This document shows positions 23,956 through 35,972 of a DNA stretch of 64,000 nucleotides, in pieces. A model generated the notes under the pieces. It searched no databases. It was not told the DNA's origin and was given only the letters and a program-made list of their open reading frames with translations. This DNA is from Lingula anatina. Its lineage: Eukaryota > Brachiopoda > Lingulata > Lingulida > Lingulidae. Location of the stretch: positions 54,980 through 118,979 of the forward strand of contig NW_019775961.1 in the NCBI RefSeq assembly GCF_001039355.2. The letters are read 5' to 3'. A program made the position numbers and the translations under genes. Every line of letters starts with the position of its first letter. Positions within the stretch are counted from its first letter, which is position 1.

Positions 23956-24201
23956 GAGACGCCCCCCTTGTCTGTTGTAAATCGTTTCATGTAGTGCACG
24001 ATGGGCATTTTTTTTTTCCAATTTACCGAAGTTCGCCATGAAACACTGGTTTCACCTTGCAGATCGTCAAGGTAGATTAAGGTAAACCTTTTCAATTTTA
24101 CAATTTGATAGTGTAAAACTGCCATGTTATTTCGATATATGATTACGCATGAAAAAATTGTCTCTTTTTCCTTCTCCTCCTCCCCCTCTCCCACTCTCTC
24201 T

Positions 24202-24232
<31 letters not shown>

Positions 24233-24409
24233 AACTGGTATACGTAAGGCTATACTCATGAGATCAATTTGCAAATCCAACTCCAAGCCAGAATTTTCCA
24301 CGGTGTATAGTTACGCGTAGCCATCAACTACTTGAAGTGCTTCAGTTTTCAGAACTACATGACAGCCGCTCAATTAAGACTTTTACCGTGCCGACGTACC
24401 GGCGAACCA

Positions 24410-24556
24410 GGGCCCCGTAACTCGAAAACATCGCGTATTGCGAATAGCGATATAGAGGCTACAATGTATTATATAGGGCGAGTATGGGCGAGATATGGAA
24501 TCGAGGCGCTTGCGCTCGGTCGCAATGCGCGATGCTTTCGAGTTACGGTGTCCAGG
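24410..24556. mobile_element. MITE with CGTAACTCGAAA termini
   Basis: Inverted repeats of about 27 bases: CCGTAACTCGAAAACATCGC on the left, answered by GCGATGCTTTCGAGTTACGG on the right, with the CpG-rich words ATTGCGA and TCGCAAT just inside. About 147 bases in total. The CpG content is much higher than in flanking DNA, suggesting a young, not yet decayed copy. Confidence 0.7.
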
Positions 24557-25605
24557 TTTGAAAGGTGAAAAAAAAAAGTAAATAAATAAAAATAATAATA
24601 GTGGCTGGTTTAATCAACAACTACAGGATAAAAGAGAAAGGGAAGGTACTTCTTTTCGCAAATAAAATAAGGCTGATGCCAATCAGTTACAACTTATTAT
24701 TATTATGTTTTTAGGGGGGTGGGAGGTTGGGGGGGGGGGGGCGTTACAGTACCCGGTACATTGTACCATCCTCTACTGGTTTTGTGCCTAGAGAGTTGGA
24801 ATATCTGGCAGCTAATTCTTTCCTTATAACACTTCCTTCTATGCCGTCAGTGCAGATGTATGAAGCGAACCAGGGGCGTATCTTGGACGATCCAAATGTG
24901 TGCCACGTGTAATGCCGCTGCTATTTAACTGACGTGACAGCTGCTTTTTAGCCTTAGTTTCTTCACCCCCACCAAACCCAAACCGACCGCAGTGTAAAAT
25001 GGTTTAGACGTTGCCTGAATACAACGTATTAATATACAATAATAGCGAGAACGGCAAGAGAAAATACGGCTGTAGTGTTCTGACAATCAGAACGACATCA
25101 ATTGTACAATAGTAAAAAAGGGATAACATCCTAAGCGTGTTTTAAAATAAATTATGTTTACACATGTATGTACGCAAGCAAGCTCATGAAAAGATCAAAA
25201 TTGTCACCTTTTTTTAAAAACGAATCAAAAGCATTCACTCACATACATAAACATACCCTGATATTAATTAACACAGTGTGAGCATTGAATACACCGCTTG
25301 GACTTGCCATTGTAAACTCGCCGCATGAAGTCGACATCAAGTTTAAATCTATTACACCCTTAGCAGCAGGACTGTGGCATATGCAGTGTATTTAACGAGA
25401 AAAACAGACTGAAAATGTCGATTTTAATGGGCTGGTTTCCTACCCATTCCTATGGCGGGAGTTAGTGTAGGCAGTTCACTCCATTGTCAGCGTCTACACT
25501 CTACACGAAGTTTACTAAACAGAGGCTGTGCTAGGCAGCTTGTTCACACACGCACACTCACAAACACACCCACACACACACACACACACAACATACACGC
25601 AGGTA

Positions 25606-25870
25606 TAAGCACCAAAGAGTCAAAGCGACGCTGATAAATGTTGGAATCTACGAAGTTAAAATGAGGCTGATATACGGAAAACCTCAGGTGCTTTTTTTCT
25701 CGGCTGATGTTGAAAGCAGACACAATGCGTGCGAGTACAAGTGCGAAAAAGCCAAAGCGAGGTTGATAAATGGTGGGATCTGCAATGTTAGAATGAGGCT
25801 AATATACGGAAATCTCTAGTGAGTTTTTTTTTTTTTATTTTTCTGATGTTGAAAGGAGACACTTTCAATT
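25606..25870. repeat. Tandem duplication of about 135 bp
   Basis: Two adjacent diverged copies. Both contain AAAGCGA(C/G)G(C/T)TGATAAATG, ATGAGGCT(G/A)ATATACGGAAA and TCTGATGTTGAAAG-like words in the same order. No coding frame is maintained between copies. Confidence 0.7.
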
Positions 25871-26134
25871 AAATGGTCACTTCCTTACATGCTTACAATG
25901 ACAATTAAGATGAGATGACTTCCCAGTAACTTTTTAATTTATTGATTTAAATGAAACAAAATCTCTAGACTATTAATACAAGCACCGGTGTTAAAATCTG
26001 CTCTTGGTCAACTCTGAGTGCATCTCGTTGAATTTGAAGTTGAATTTATTTCTAAAAATGAAAATAAACAGAAGGACGCTTAAAATAAATTTGTACCAAG
26101 GATAATTTACTGATTTTGACATTATTCTTCTGGG

Positions 26135-29100
26135 GATCAGCCCAGGGGTTCCCCCCAAGATTTCGGGAATAAGGTGCCCAAAATGCTAATCTGTAATTTG
26201 GTCACCGTTTTCAAGGATTCAAGGACAAATATGCTATCATTTCACAAGAATTTCTTAAGCCGTTTAGCCGTCTTTGAAAATATAAGTCGTCTTTGGAGAC
26301 CAGTGGCCGTCTAAATGAAATCCTTGTTCCTCATCAAAACACTTTCATAGGTGTTGTATGAAAGGGGGGAAGGAGGGAAGGAGTGAAGGCGAGAGAGAAT
26401 TTAATATTTCACCTCTCTATAAATTTTTCATATCTGAAATCTGCCGATGTCTTTTCTTTTTTGCATTGTCGATTTAACCAGAAACATCATCTGAGATTTA
26501 AACGACACAAAAGATCTCCTCTATTGTAAACGTACACCGCCACTGTCTTTATCTCTTCTCTCTGTTAGAGTGTGGTGATGGGTAATACTACACCGCCAAC
26601 GTAGGGCGTGATGTTCATAAAGATTTCTATCAGAATGGCAATTCCAGGAGCCAGTAATGCCTAGATATAATAAAAGCTAATGGAGGAGGGGGGACGTCCT
26701 TTTTCAGCGTCTAAAGTTAATAAAGCTAGTTTTGTGACTGGTTGGTAATATATGGCAGGGTCGTAAGTTGAGAAAAAACCTTGGTGGGTTAGTGGCGGGA
26801 GTCGAGTGAGTGCTGCCCTCTATTACACTTTCTTACTACAATATGTTTCACTGTACTCGTTATTTGGCAGCGTCTACCGTATTTATTTTTTAACCCATGC
26901 CTTGAAAAGCAAAATTGTCATCGTCTGTTGTTTTACATTTGTCCAGGGAAGAGAGGGAATTTTTTCTTCCTTGTGCCATCCCTAAGCAAAAGTACCGCCA
27001 GGGTAAATTTATGCAGATTATCTGGGTTTGACCTGTTTGTTTTAACGTGAAATTATATGTGAGACCTGTGTTCGGAATGTTTGCTGGCATTTAACACTAG
27101 AGAAAATTCTTAAAAAATTAATGAATTCATCGAATAATGACACGCTGGAAACCGTTTTTATTTATAGAGCCAGTATCTTCTTATGATCAACTAGCGTTGT
27201 TACTTCTACTACGGTTACATAGAAACGGGGTATTACGCAATTATCAGACCATTTTGATCTACGTCTGTTCTGTATTGAAAGATGTTTTGATATATACCGC
27301 TCCCTATTTCTGACTCACAGCTGATTTCTAGGAAATTCGCACATGCGCAATCACCATTTTATTTCATACGCCTTCAGAAATTTTATGTCAAATCGAAATG
27401 ATGCGTGTCGCGTGACTAGATCACCCTTAAATATCGCTGCAAAGAATAGAATTGCGTTCTTCTGCTGGATACATATGCCGTAAAGAGCGATGGAGTTGAC
27501 CTACAAGTATATCGTTATTTTACTCTGTGTTCTTGACGTTACTCTGGGAATTCAAACGTATGAGTAAGTGCTGCAATTAATAGTGATTATACATGTATTT
27601 ATTATAACAAATTGCATATTAGCATCTAGAAAATATTTTCACTGATTTTTATTTATATTACTGTCTTAACTTTCCTTCACTTCTACAATATCGTTATTTA
27701 TTAGAATTGTTGTTTTAAAAAAATATGTTTGACATTCTTCAAATTAGAAGGTACTTTCAAAAGGGCTGATCAACGAGGCAGTTTTTCTCACGATCAAAAA
27801 GAATCGTTATGGTAATTGATTTTCTTCGATGAATATTTTTCCAGATCAAAATACCTATCAGTTTAAAAGATAACAGTCACTCAGACAAAATAAATGCCTC
27901 TAATGTGAAGTTGCATTCAAAGTATATATGGCTTCATTAAAATGATTTTGTTCTTGTAGCATCAAGCGCCGAGATGTGCAAGCCACATCACAGTCTCAGT
28001 GTTCGGTAACATCCACCCTGCTGGACATCCTGAAGAACGAACTGAACGATCTGAAAAAGGACAATAAGAAGTCGCTGAGACGCCTAGAAGACAGATACGA
28101 TGATCTGGTGGATAAATATTCTAAACTGCTACAGACAACAACAAATTTACAAGTGAAATTCGCAAACTTCACTTCAGAAAAGCCAGGTGGTAAGTTGCAT
28201 TTTTAACAAATGGCATCCTCAGAAGAGCTCACAGAATATTTATTTACATTCTTGTTTATGCTGTGGACAACTAAATGTAAAAAAGCTTCAATGCAACCAA
28301 TTTCTACCACTATAAATATACTGTATGTTGACATCAATGAAGACATGTTCTCATCCGAAAAAAGAACCATCGTTTTTTGGCAGTGGTCAATATGATATAG
28401 CGGGAATATGTAGTGGTGATACTACGAATATAACGGAATATGCTAATGTCTGATTACAGCAAGTGGGCGGGACTGCGCTGATTTGTTCAAGAACGGCGAG
28501 ACGTTGAATGGGGTGTATACCATAACACCTGTTAACAGTCCGAGCGCATTTAGCGTCTACTGTGACATGACCACTGACGGAGGAGGGTGGACGGTAAGAT
28601 TTTGTTTAATTCAATATACTTAGATTAATTTTCATGTGTTAAATTATGATATATTTCAGATGTGATTCAAAAGGATTTTCCCGTTTTTCGGTGGTCTGTT
28701 GGGGCGCCAATTATTTTTCTAAAGTCGTTAGTCACATTTTTTCTTGTCAAACTTATTGATGAGAACTCATTTGTATTTTTTTTTTCAAGACAGTACATCG
28801 AATCCAGTGCTTTTCCCTGTTATTGGACAAAATATTTTGTTAAGTATTTTGTACTTTCAGTTGTTCCAGAAGCGTATGGACGGTTCCGTGGACTTCTATC
28901 GTGGCTGGCAATCTTATAAGCATGGATTCGGAAATATGACCGGGGAACACTGGTTAGGTAATGAGACATTATTAAACACATTTGATGTTCCTAAAGTTAT
29001 ATAAAACTTTTATAGGGATGTCGAAACCTGCAGACAAATGTCATTTGAATGAAAAATTGCATTTAGTGGATTATGATAAATGTTTTCTTTTATTTCATTT

Positions 29101-29800
29101 GTATTCTGTCCTACAGTTAGATATTGCTATCAGTTACGCTGGGAGTGAAGAAAATTAGAATATATGTAGCACATTTTCAAAAACTATTGACATTGTACAT
29201 ATGTTAATATTGTGAGTATCGCGTATTTTGTATCGTTTTGGACTCTCAACGTTATTGAAAGTTTACTGATTCAACGTTATTTTAAGTATAAATATATTTT
29301 CGGTCCTTTTTGACAAATGGATAAACAACTGAATTAAAAGATTGAGCCAGACATTACTTTTTTTCTACAGGGAATGAACAAATTCACACTATCACTAACC
29401 AAAAGCGATACGAGCTGCGTGTTGATATGGAAGACGTCAATGGTGTTTGGCGCTACGCCCGTTACGACAACTTTGCTATCGCGTCAGAGGAAGCTAACTA
29501 CCAGTTGACCCTCGGGGCTTACTCTGGGAACGCAGGTAGACAATTAATTAACATCTTATGTTTTTGAAGTGGTCATAAACAGCAGTGAAGCGGTGATTTA
29601 GAGAGCACATCGATGTTTAAATGCACACACACAGACAAGCACACACACACTGTGAGAAATTATCTTTTAAATCGATCTTGCCAAGGAATTAGGGTATCGG
29701 TAGATACACTGTACTTGTTTTCACAGACACATGATCAGCACATGCGTGACTGTATTTCTGCACGCCCGCACACACACACGCACACACACACACAAACTAA
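26135..29800 (+). repeat. Tandem segmental duplication, copy 1
   Basis: Homologous in order to 32747-33187 plus 37866-41790. The match covers upstream flank (CCAAAATGCT.., GGCCGTCTAAATGA), the proximal promoter, and lectin exons 1-5 with their introns. Intron sequences still align, so the duplication is moderately recent. The unit period without later insertions is about 6.6 kb. Confidence 0.9.
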
Positions 29801-30441
29801 AGTAACCCAGCGAGCAAATCATGTTGTTTCAACGTTGACAAGACGTTGGATTAACACTAGATTTGAAAATTGGATCATCGTCAAATAACAACGTTGTATC
29901 AACGTACCCTCTACCAGGGCGAGTGATAGATTTTTTACAGATATTCACAGATATGTCTCTAGCTAGATAGATGGTCATTTAGGGCTCAACTGTTGGTAGA
30001 GGGTAGTATCAACGTTAGATAACAAAATTGTATCAACCCCAGTTGTTAGACAAAATCCCTGCAGGAAAAGACATTAAAATGACCCGAAATATTTTTTCTA
30101 TTTAAAAACACTGGTAAACAATAGTGTNNNNNNNNNNNNNNNNNNNNNNNNNNNNNNNNNNNNNNNNNNNNNNNNNNNNNNNNNNNNNNNNNNNNNNNNN
30201 NNNNNNNNNNNNNNNNNNNNNNNNNNNNNNNNNNNNNNNNNNNNNNNNNNNNNNNNNNNNNNNNNNNNNNNNNNNNNNNNNNNNNNNNNNNNNNNNNNNN
30301 NNNNNNNNNNNNNNNNNNNNNNNNNNNNNNNNNNNNNNNNNNNNNNNNNNNNNNNNNNNNNNNNNNNNNNNNNNNNNNNNNNNNNNNNNNNNNNNNNNNN
30401 NNNNNNNNNNNNNNNNNNNNNNNNNNNNNNNNNNNNNNNNN

Positions 30442-30482
<41 letters not shown>

Positions 30483-32009
30483 GTTTAGCTCCTAAGCACA
30501 TTTCAAGGTCCTGTTTTGTCTTATTTTTTCAACGCATTAAGCTCCTAAGCACGTTTTGATCCTAAGTATGTAACACGCTTTTAGCCTGAATGTGTTAAGC
30601 AGTATGACGTGTTTGACGGCTGAATATATGTAGGGTGTTTACGTTTGGCTTTTAGGTGAGAATTTCAAGGGTTTAGCTATCTATCTATTTATCTATCTAT
30701 AAGAAAGTTACGGTCACTTCAGCCTGCTATGTTAATCTATATAACGATCTATAACAGGATACTGTTAACTATCAACATCATTAATTTTACTCACACACAT
30801 TTTAACACGACTCAGTTATCCTTGTGTTAGCTGACCTTGCTAGGATGTTTAGTAGAATATATTTCTGAAATACAAGTGAAATTCGCTAGTTCACTATAGA
30901 CACCTTTGAAGCACCATTATTTATATTTTGATAAAGTTAGTTACAGTATTGATGTCTATTTAATCTTTCCCGAAAGTAATAAACAATAGAACATCAGGAT
31001 GATGGTGGGGTATTCATTTTAATAGATATTGAAGCTTTCATCACACGCCGGTTATTTCGGTAACGATAGCCTGAAGATTGTACAATTTGCACCGCGCAAG
31101 ATTGGCCAGGACTGTTGTAAATGTATGTTTTAATGTTAAACAAGCCTGAGGTGGATAATGCGGCACTGCTATTGATGTTAATAGGCTACAACTAATTATT
31201 ACCTATGGCATCATATATACCATGCAGCTGCCGTAAATTCATTTTGATACATTATGCCATATATAGACCTTCATATAAACAACGTATCACCTTTTTTATA
31301 CAGAATTTACATCGATACAACATATTTTAAATTACAATCCATGTCTAGCATCACGACGAGCAAAATACAACGTTGAATCAACGTCACATTATAGGCCTAT
31401 ATGACAGCGTTTTGATGTAGCTGGATCAACATTGATTCAACATTGAATTTAGGTAGTTCAACGGCCCAACCCGTTTTCAACGTTGAGCCAACGTCACTAT
31501 GCCTACTGAGAAACCACTATCACAATATGTTCCAACCGTGTCTTAGTTCACTGTTTTTGTTCTCTCGAGCATTGCGGTCCTGTAGAAAAAAATCAATTTC
31601 TACGTATATGCTGGGCGATATATGAACCTTTTTTGTTTGAAAACATAATGAACTAAGTACATTACCCCTGTACAAGGTATATTCTCATTTCATAAGACTC
31701 TGTAACTCATCTCGTATTTTGTGTTTAGGGGATTCACTGAGTCTTCACAGAGGTTACCCTTTCACCACAAAGGACAGGAATAACGATGCACTTACCAGCC
31801 AGAATTGTGCACAGCAGTACAAGGGAGCCTGGTGGTATGAACGCTGTCACGATTCCAATCTGAACGGCCTGTACCACCTGGGTCATCACAGCTCATACGG
31901 TGACGGTGTTAACTGGAAGACATTTAAAGGGTACCACCACTCCCTGAAGACAACGGAGATGAAAGTTCGTCCCGTCGGCTTTACATCTGCCTCTGTTGGT
32001 AGTGGCTAA
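27490..32009 (+). CDS. Secreted fibrinogen-related lectin, complete copy, 326 aa
   Basis: Six exons (27490-27563, 27960-28189, 28460-28593, 28861-28957, 29371-29535, 31729-32009), phases consistent. A signal peptide ([14 protein letters not shown], about residues 7-20) is followed by a coiled-coil stretch ([20 protein letters not shown].., about 43-90), then a fibrinogen C-terminal domain: [59 protein letters not shown] and [15 protein letters not shown]. All four conserved Cys are present, and the calcium-loop pattern DRNND is intact. Secreted, probably oligomeric through the coiled coil; ficolin and techylectin relatives bind acetylated sugars in innate immunity, so that role is inferred. 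The 2.2-kb last intron contains an assembly gap. A decayed second copy lies downstream. Confidence 0.93.
29905..30005. mobile_element. MITE of the TACCCTCTACC family, copy 2
   Basis: 101 bases with termini TACCCTCTACCAG and TTGGTAGAGGGTA. The core is shared with 2667-2806. It interrupts a CAACGT repeat (CAACG before, TATCAACG after), indicating insertion into a pre-existing repeat with a TA duplication. Confidence 0.8.
30128..30441. other. Assembly gap (N run)
   Basis: N run followed by about 40 A residues. It lies inside the last intron of the lectin gene, so no exon need be missing, but intron length is uncertain. Confidence 1.
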
Positions 32010-32746
32010 GGAGATGTAGTTGCTGCTGCGTTGTAATTTTGTCAAAGAAAACAAAATACAAGTAAAATATCTTGGATTATATATGCCTTTGTGTTATTCC
32101 ACTGTAAAATTTACCTTTTGCATTTACAAAAATGTTGCATTCATGGAGTCTACTCCTTTTATTTAAAGGGTTTGCTTCATGCCGTCAGAATGGCCTGAAC
32201 GGAACATATTCTTCAGAAAACATGCCCAACTAACGATATCTTTATCCAAATACACAAATTAAAAGCTCATTTTGTAAATTTTTGGCTTTAAAAAACGTCC
32301 TNTCCTTTAATGTATATTTTGAAGTCTTAAGTTTTTATTTTCAATGTTTGTTGCTCAATATTCCAATTGAAAGGTTCAAAATGGCTGAAGGTAAAAGAAA
32401 ATTGTACTTGTATTTTATAGTACCTTATGCTAATACAAATTTCAGGTAGGAGATTTTATAAGTGATGTGGCTCATTCAATAGTGCATATAAATACAAGAT
32501 TTTTATACTTAACAGCCGCGCACAATAAAACTTGTGAATATTTTCAGGGGTTGGGGAAAGGTAGGGGGATAGTGTATGCACATGTAGTTCCCATTGGATG
32601 GGGATGTCAGTAATATTTCTTATTAAATACAGTTGCGCTTTTTACCTATACTTGAAGTGATTCTGATAATTTAACCGATGACCTGGGTTCTCCTCCTCTG
32701 ATTGAATATTTTCTCTTTTCTTCCTTAATGAAAAGTGACATCTCTG
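32010..32746. other. 3' flank of lectin copy 1
   Basis: Probable 3' UTR followed by AT-rich sequence up to the start of duplication copy 2. One ambiguous base at 32302. No second gene seen. Confidence 0.5.
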
Positions 32747-33187
32747 TCCAGGGGCTTTCCCAGGACTTGGGGTACAGGTAGTCCAAAATGCTGATGTCCA
32801 ATTTAGTCACTGCTTAACAGGGAGTACAAATACAAATATACTATCATTCCCAATAATTTCTCAAGCCGTGTTACGACTTTTGAAAATAAAGTCCATCTTC
32901 TTAGGCCAGTGGCCGTCCAAATGACGGCCTGAGGGCTCTCTGGGGAAAGCCTTGCTCCTCGCCAATAGACTCTCATAGGTGATATATAACAGGCTGGGAA
33001 GGAGTGAGGGAGGGAGGTAGGGTGAGACCATTTGACTTCTCCCCCCTCAGTTCTTCATATCTGAAATCTGCCGATGCCTTTTTGCATCGTTGATTTAGAC
33101 TCAAACATCATCTGAGCACACAAAAGATTTCCTAAACTGTAAACGTACACCGCCACTGCCTTTATCTCCTGGCCCTGTTATAGTGTT

Positions 33188-33364
33188 GTAAGGACTTATG
33201 TTTTAAGTCCTATTTAAAACACACACAGGTGGAGACAACTACGTTACGTCGCTGCGTCCGGGGCACTTAAGCCTCGTCTTCCGGTCATTGAGTGATTTAA
33301 TTCAGTCAGTTGCAAGCCTCTATGCAGAGCAGACGTGCTTTACTTAACATGGCGAGGTTTTCTC
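33188..33364 (+). repeat. Retrotransposon terminal repeat A1
   Basis: 177 bases from GTAAGGACTTATGTTTTAAG to GCGAGGTTTTCTC, repeated nearly exactly at 37032-37208 and 37448-37624. It includes the first codons of the gag-like frame (ATG 33322), so downstream copies carry start codons that lead nowhere. Confidence 0.95.
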
Positions 33365-34326
33365 TGCATGACTGGGGCTTATCAAACGAGTTATCAGAGG
33401 AAACTATCAACGCTCTGAGAGAGAATGGGTTTACTAGCAAGAGAGCCATCTGCACGCTGAATAGTAAGAAAGTAGAAAGACTTTTTTCCTCCCTGCAGCC
33501 TGCCCAAAGACTGCTATTGCAAGAAGCTGTGCAAGAGTTAAAGGACACCCCAACTATACCACACAATGCAGAAGCCACCACGACGGGAAATTTGCAACAG
33601 AAACTGGACTCGGGGGACTCGCTCTCTATAGCAGATATTATGAGCATCATGGGGGAAGCATTAAAGGCGAGTGAAAAACCAACAACAGCAACACCAAAAA
33701 GCAGCTATGAAAACACCGAAGGTGAGAGAGAACTTAACACACTTTCTTCTTTGATACCACCTAAAAAGCCCCCCTTCCGAGACGTCAGAGATTACGTCTC
33801 CCTTGTCCCTGGATCAACACAGAGAGACGCAGTAGACATGGGCTCATTCCTTGTAACGGTTAAGGACAGCAAAATCCCACTAAACCGACTATCACAGGCG
33901 CAGTACATGGAAGGGGCACTCCGTATTGGAAAAGAGATCATCAACGTTGATAAGGCCGGCACTCAGTCTCTTATGAATTACATGAGCTATCTCATTAAAA
34001 TCAGCACGTTTGCACAAACTTTTGAGTGGGACAGTGTGGTCACTTATGACTATCAATTCAGGAAAAAGCAAGCTAACGATGAAATAGAATGGTCCCAGGA
34101 TGACACCTACCTCATGCAGCTTTTATTACGCCCCAAACAAAACAGACAAAATAGCAACAAACCAAAGAATGACCATACAGGCAGGCCTATTTGTGAACGT
34201 TTTAATGGCCGTAATGGCTGCACCCTCAGGTTTTGCAGGTTCACCCATGCTTGCTTTAAATGCTCATCAACGTCCCACGGTGAATTTGAACACAAGAGCT
34301 CCATGATCACAGAAACAAAAAACTAG
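33322..34326 (+). CDS. Gag-like protein of the Ngaro-type element
   Basis: About 334 residues from ATG 33322, with an alternative ATG at 33349 in good context. No enzyme domain is seen. The C-terminus is Cys/His-rich: CERFNGRNGCTLRFCRFTHA, then CFKCSSTSHGEFEH. The spacing suggests one CCCH-like and one zinc-knuckle-like motif for nucleic-acid binding, as known for capsid-like proteins of DIRS-group elements. The stop is 34326 (TAG). The next frame opens only three bases later in another frame. Confidence 0.8.
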   Translation: MQSRRALLNMARFSLHDWGLSNELSEETINALRENGFTSKRAICTLNSKKVERLFSSLQPAQRLLLQEAVQELKDTPTIPHNAEATTTGNLQQKLDSGDSLSIADIMSIMGEALKASEKPTTATPKSSYENTEGERELNTLSSLIPPKKPPFRDVRDYVSLVPGSTQRDAVDMGSFLVTVKDSKIPLNRLSQAQYMEGALRIGKEIINVDKAGTQSLMNYMSYLIKISTFAQTFEWDSVVTYDYQFRKKQANDEIEWSQDDTYLMQLLLRPKQNRQNSNKPKNDHTGRPICERFNGRNGCTLRFCRFTHACFKCSSTSHGEFEHKSSMITETKN

Positions 34327-34328
34327 AA

Positions 34329-35972
34329 ACTAATGACATTTTTGAGTCTCCGCTCAAAGCAAAACTTGAAAATTGGGAGCGGGAACTCGGTTCAGACAAT
34401 GATAGAGACTTCATTTTAAACGGCATTATTAATGGTTTTTCTATAGTGGATAGTGAAAAAATTGTGCCAAAAAGAGTAACTGTTAAAAACTCAAAATCAA
34501 CATATCAATCAGCACATCTGATTGACAAAAAACTTAAAGAAGGCATTCAAGAAGGACACTACAAAATTGTAGATGATACACCGCATATTATTAGTGCAAT
34601 ACACGCTGTCCCAAAACAAGATGGGGATATCCGCATTATTCATGACTGTAGTCGCCCTGAAGGGCTCAGTGTTAATGATTATGCCACAAATGAGGGAGTC
34701 ACATATCAATCAGTTCAGGATGTTATTCGTAACATTTACCCCGGGTGGTATTTAGCTAAAGTGGACTTGTCTCAAGCGTATCGCTCCGTGAACCTTCATC
34801 CTAGCAATCTAAAATTCATGGGATTAAGATGGACTTTTTCCAACGACAATACAGAAACTACAATCATTGATACGCGCTTGCCGTTTGGGGGGAGAAAGAG
34901 TCCAAGTATCTTCAACAGACTCACTCAATCAGTGCGCAGAATGATGGAGAAAAAGGGCTTCCCAGTGGTAGTTGCTTATTTAGATGATTTCCTGGTTGCA
35001 GGCGCGACCAAAGAAGAATGCAGCGACGCATACCAAACACTATTGAAACTATTGCGTACATTGGGATTTCAAATAAACTGGAAGAAGGTGGTCGACCCGT
35101 GCCAAAAGTTGACATTCTTGGGGATAGAGATCAACACTCTCTCCGGTTTAATGTCCCTTGACCCGAATAAGCAGTCTAACCTTCTCCAGCTACTTCAGAG
35201 CTTTAGTCATAGGAAGCGAGCGTCGCGAAAACAACTAGAAAAACTAGCAGGACACTTAGCCTGGGCCAGTCATGTAATCCCGTGGGGGAAACTGCATATA
35301 AGACGGATATATGACTTAATTAATACAACAGCTTCACCGCGGCATAAAAGCTTATTGTTTGGTGTCCAGCAGGACATAGCTTGGTGGCATTATCATCTGC
35401 TTAACAATAGCCGGATGGCTATCTGGGACAGTCGCCCCCCGGCGTTAGTACAAACTGACGCTTGCATCACAGGTGGCGGAGCATTCTGCGAGGGCGACTG
35501 GACTTACTGTGCTTGGGGACTAGATTTGCCGCCCCTGGAAAATGAGCACATCAACATAAAGGAGCTTGCGATCGTCTTATGGGCTGCTTACCGATGGCAT
35601 AGAAAATGGGCCAATCATAAAGTGCTCGTTTTAACTGACAATATTGCTACAGCAGGCATTATTAATAATGGTTCTACCCCATCAAAGACAGCCTTTGCTT
35701 TACTTGAACATCTTGCATCACTTGCTATCTCATTTAATTTTAGTATAGAAGCCAAGTTCCTCCCCGGCAAATTTAACATCACAGCTGACGCTTTAAGCCG
35801 TCTTCATGAAAGGGGTCAAATAAATCGCTTTATCCAATCCGTCCGCAAGAGTGGTTACTATATGCCAGATTATTATCTTCTAAACAACCACGTATCTCAC
35901 CTCACCTTAAACTATTTATTTCCGCAGATAAACAATTGGACGGTTTCGCTGAGCAATTGGACAGGGAGGTAG
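34329..35972 (+). CDS. Reverse transcriptase-RNase H of the Ngaro-type element
   Basis: The frame is open from 34329 (no ATG near its start; an ATG-less start suggests frameshifting or reinitiation) to 35972. RT: HAVPKQDGDIRIIHDCSRP, KVDLSQAYRSVNLHP, TRLPFGGRKSPSIFN and the catalytic YLDDFL (codons at about 34977). RNase H: QTDACITGGG, NIKELAIVLWA, LTDNIATAGIINNG and NITADALSRL provide the Asp-Glu-Asp-Asp set. All key residues are present, so this domain looks functional. There is no aspartic protease or DDE integrase. The 3' end overlaps the recombinase frame by about 36 bases. Confidence 0.93.
   Translation, partial: TNDIFESPLKAKLENWERELGSDNDRDFILNGIINGFSIVDSEKIVPKRVTVKNSKSTYQSAHLIDKKLKEGIQEGHYKIVDDTPHIISAIHAVPKQDGDIRIIHDCSRPEGLSVNDYATNEGVTYQSVQDVIRNIYPGWYLAKVDLSQAYRSVNLHPSNLKFMGLRWTFSNDNTETTIIDTRLPFGGRKSPSIFNRLTQSVRRMMEKKGFPVVVAYLDDFLVAGATKEECSDAYQTLLKLLRTLGFQINWKKVVDPCQKLTFLGIEINTLSGLMSLDPNKQSNLLQLLQSFSHRKRASRKQLEKLAGHLAWASHVIPWGKLHIRRIYDLINTTASPRHKSLLFGVQQDIAWWHYHLLNNSRMAIWDSRPPALVQTDACITGGGAFCEGDWTYCAWGLDLPPLENEHINIKELAIVLWAAYRWHRKWANHKVLVLTDNIATAGIINNGSTPSKTAFALLEHLASLAISFNFSIEAKFLPGKFNITADALSRLHERGQINRFIQSVRKSGYYMPDYYLLNNHVSHLTLNYLFPQINNWTVSLSNWTGR

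Larger units (their letters stand above)
22168..26134. other. Intergenic with simple repeats and small inverted-repeat elements
   Basis: Upstream (minus strand) exons of the ankyrin gene should lie here but cannot be placed by sequence. The region holds (GA)n at 23141-23163, (CT)n at 24186-24233, (CA)n at 25566-25590 and 29-mer-scale palindromes listed separately. No coding exon with a recognised product. Confidence 0.5.
29830..31500. repeat. Scattered CAACGTTG-word repeats
   Basis: Words such as CAACGTTGACAAGACGTTGG, CAACGTTGTATCAACGT, CAACGTTGAATCAACGTC and TTTTCAACGTTGAGCCAACG cluster at 29830-29910, 30010-30040 and 31370-31490, on both sides of the assembly gap, within the last lectin intron. 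They look like the two ends of one larger repetitive element interrupted by the MITE at 29905 and the gap. Confidence 0.55.

Noticed and set aside
24332-24568. 78-codon ORF
   Set aside because: Runs through the palindromic MITE at 24410-24556; coding is accidental.
33306-33650. 114-codon minus-strand ORF opposite the gag-like frame
   Set aside because: Shadow of the retrotransposon coding strand, no independent motif. The minus ORFs at 35902-36318 and 36509-36733 are the same kind of shadow.
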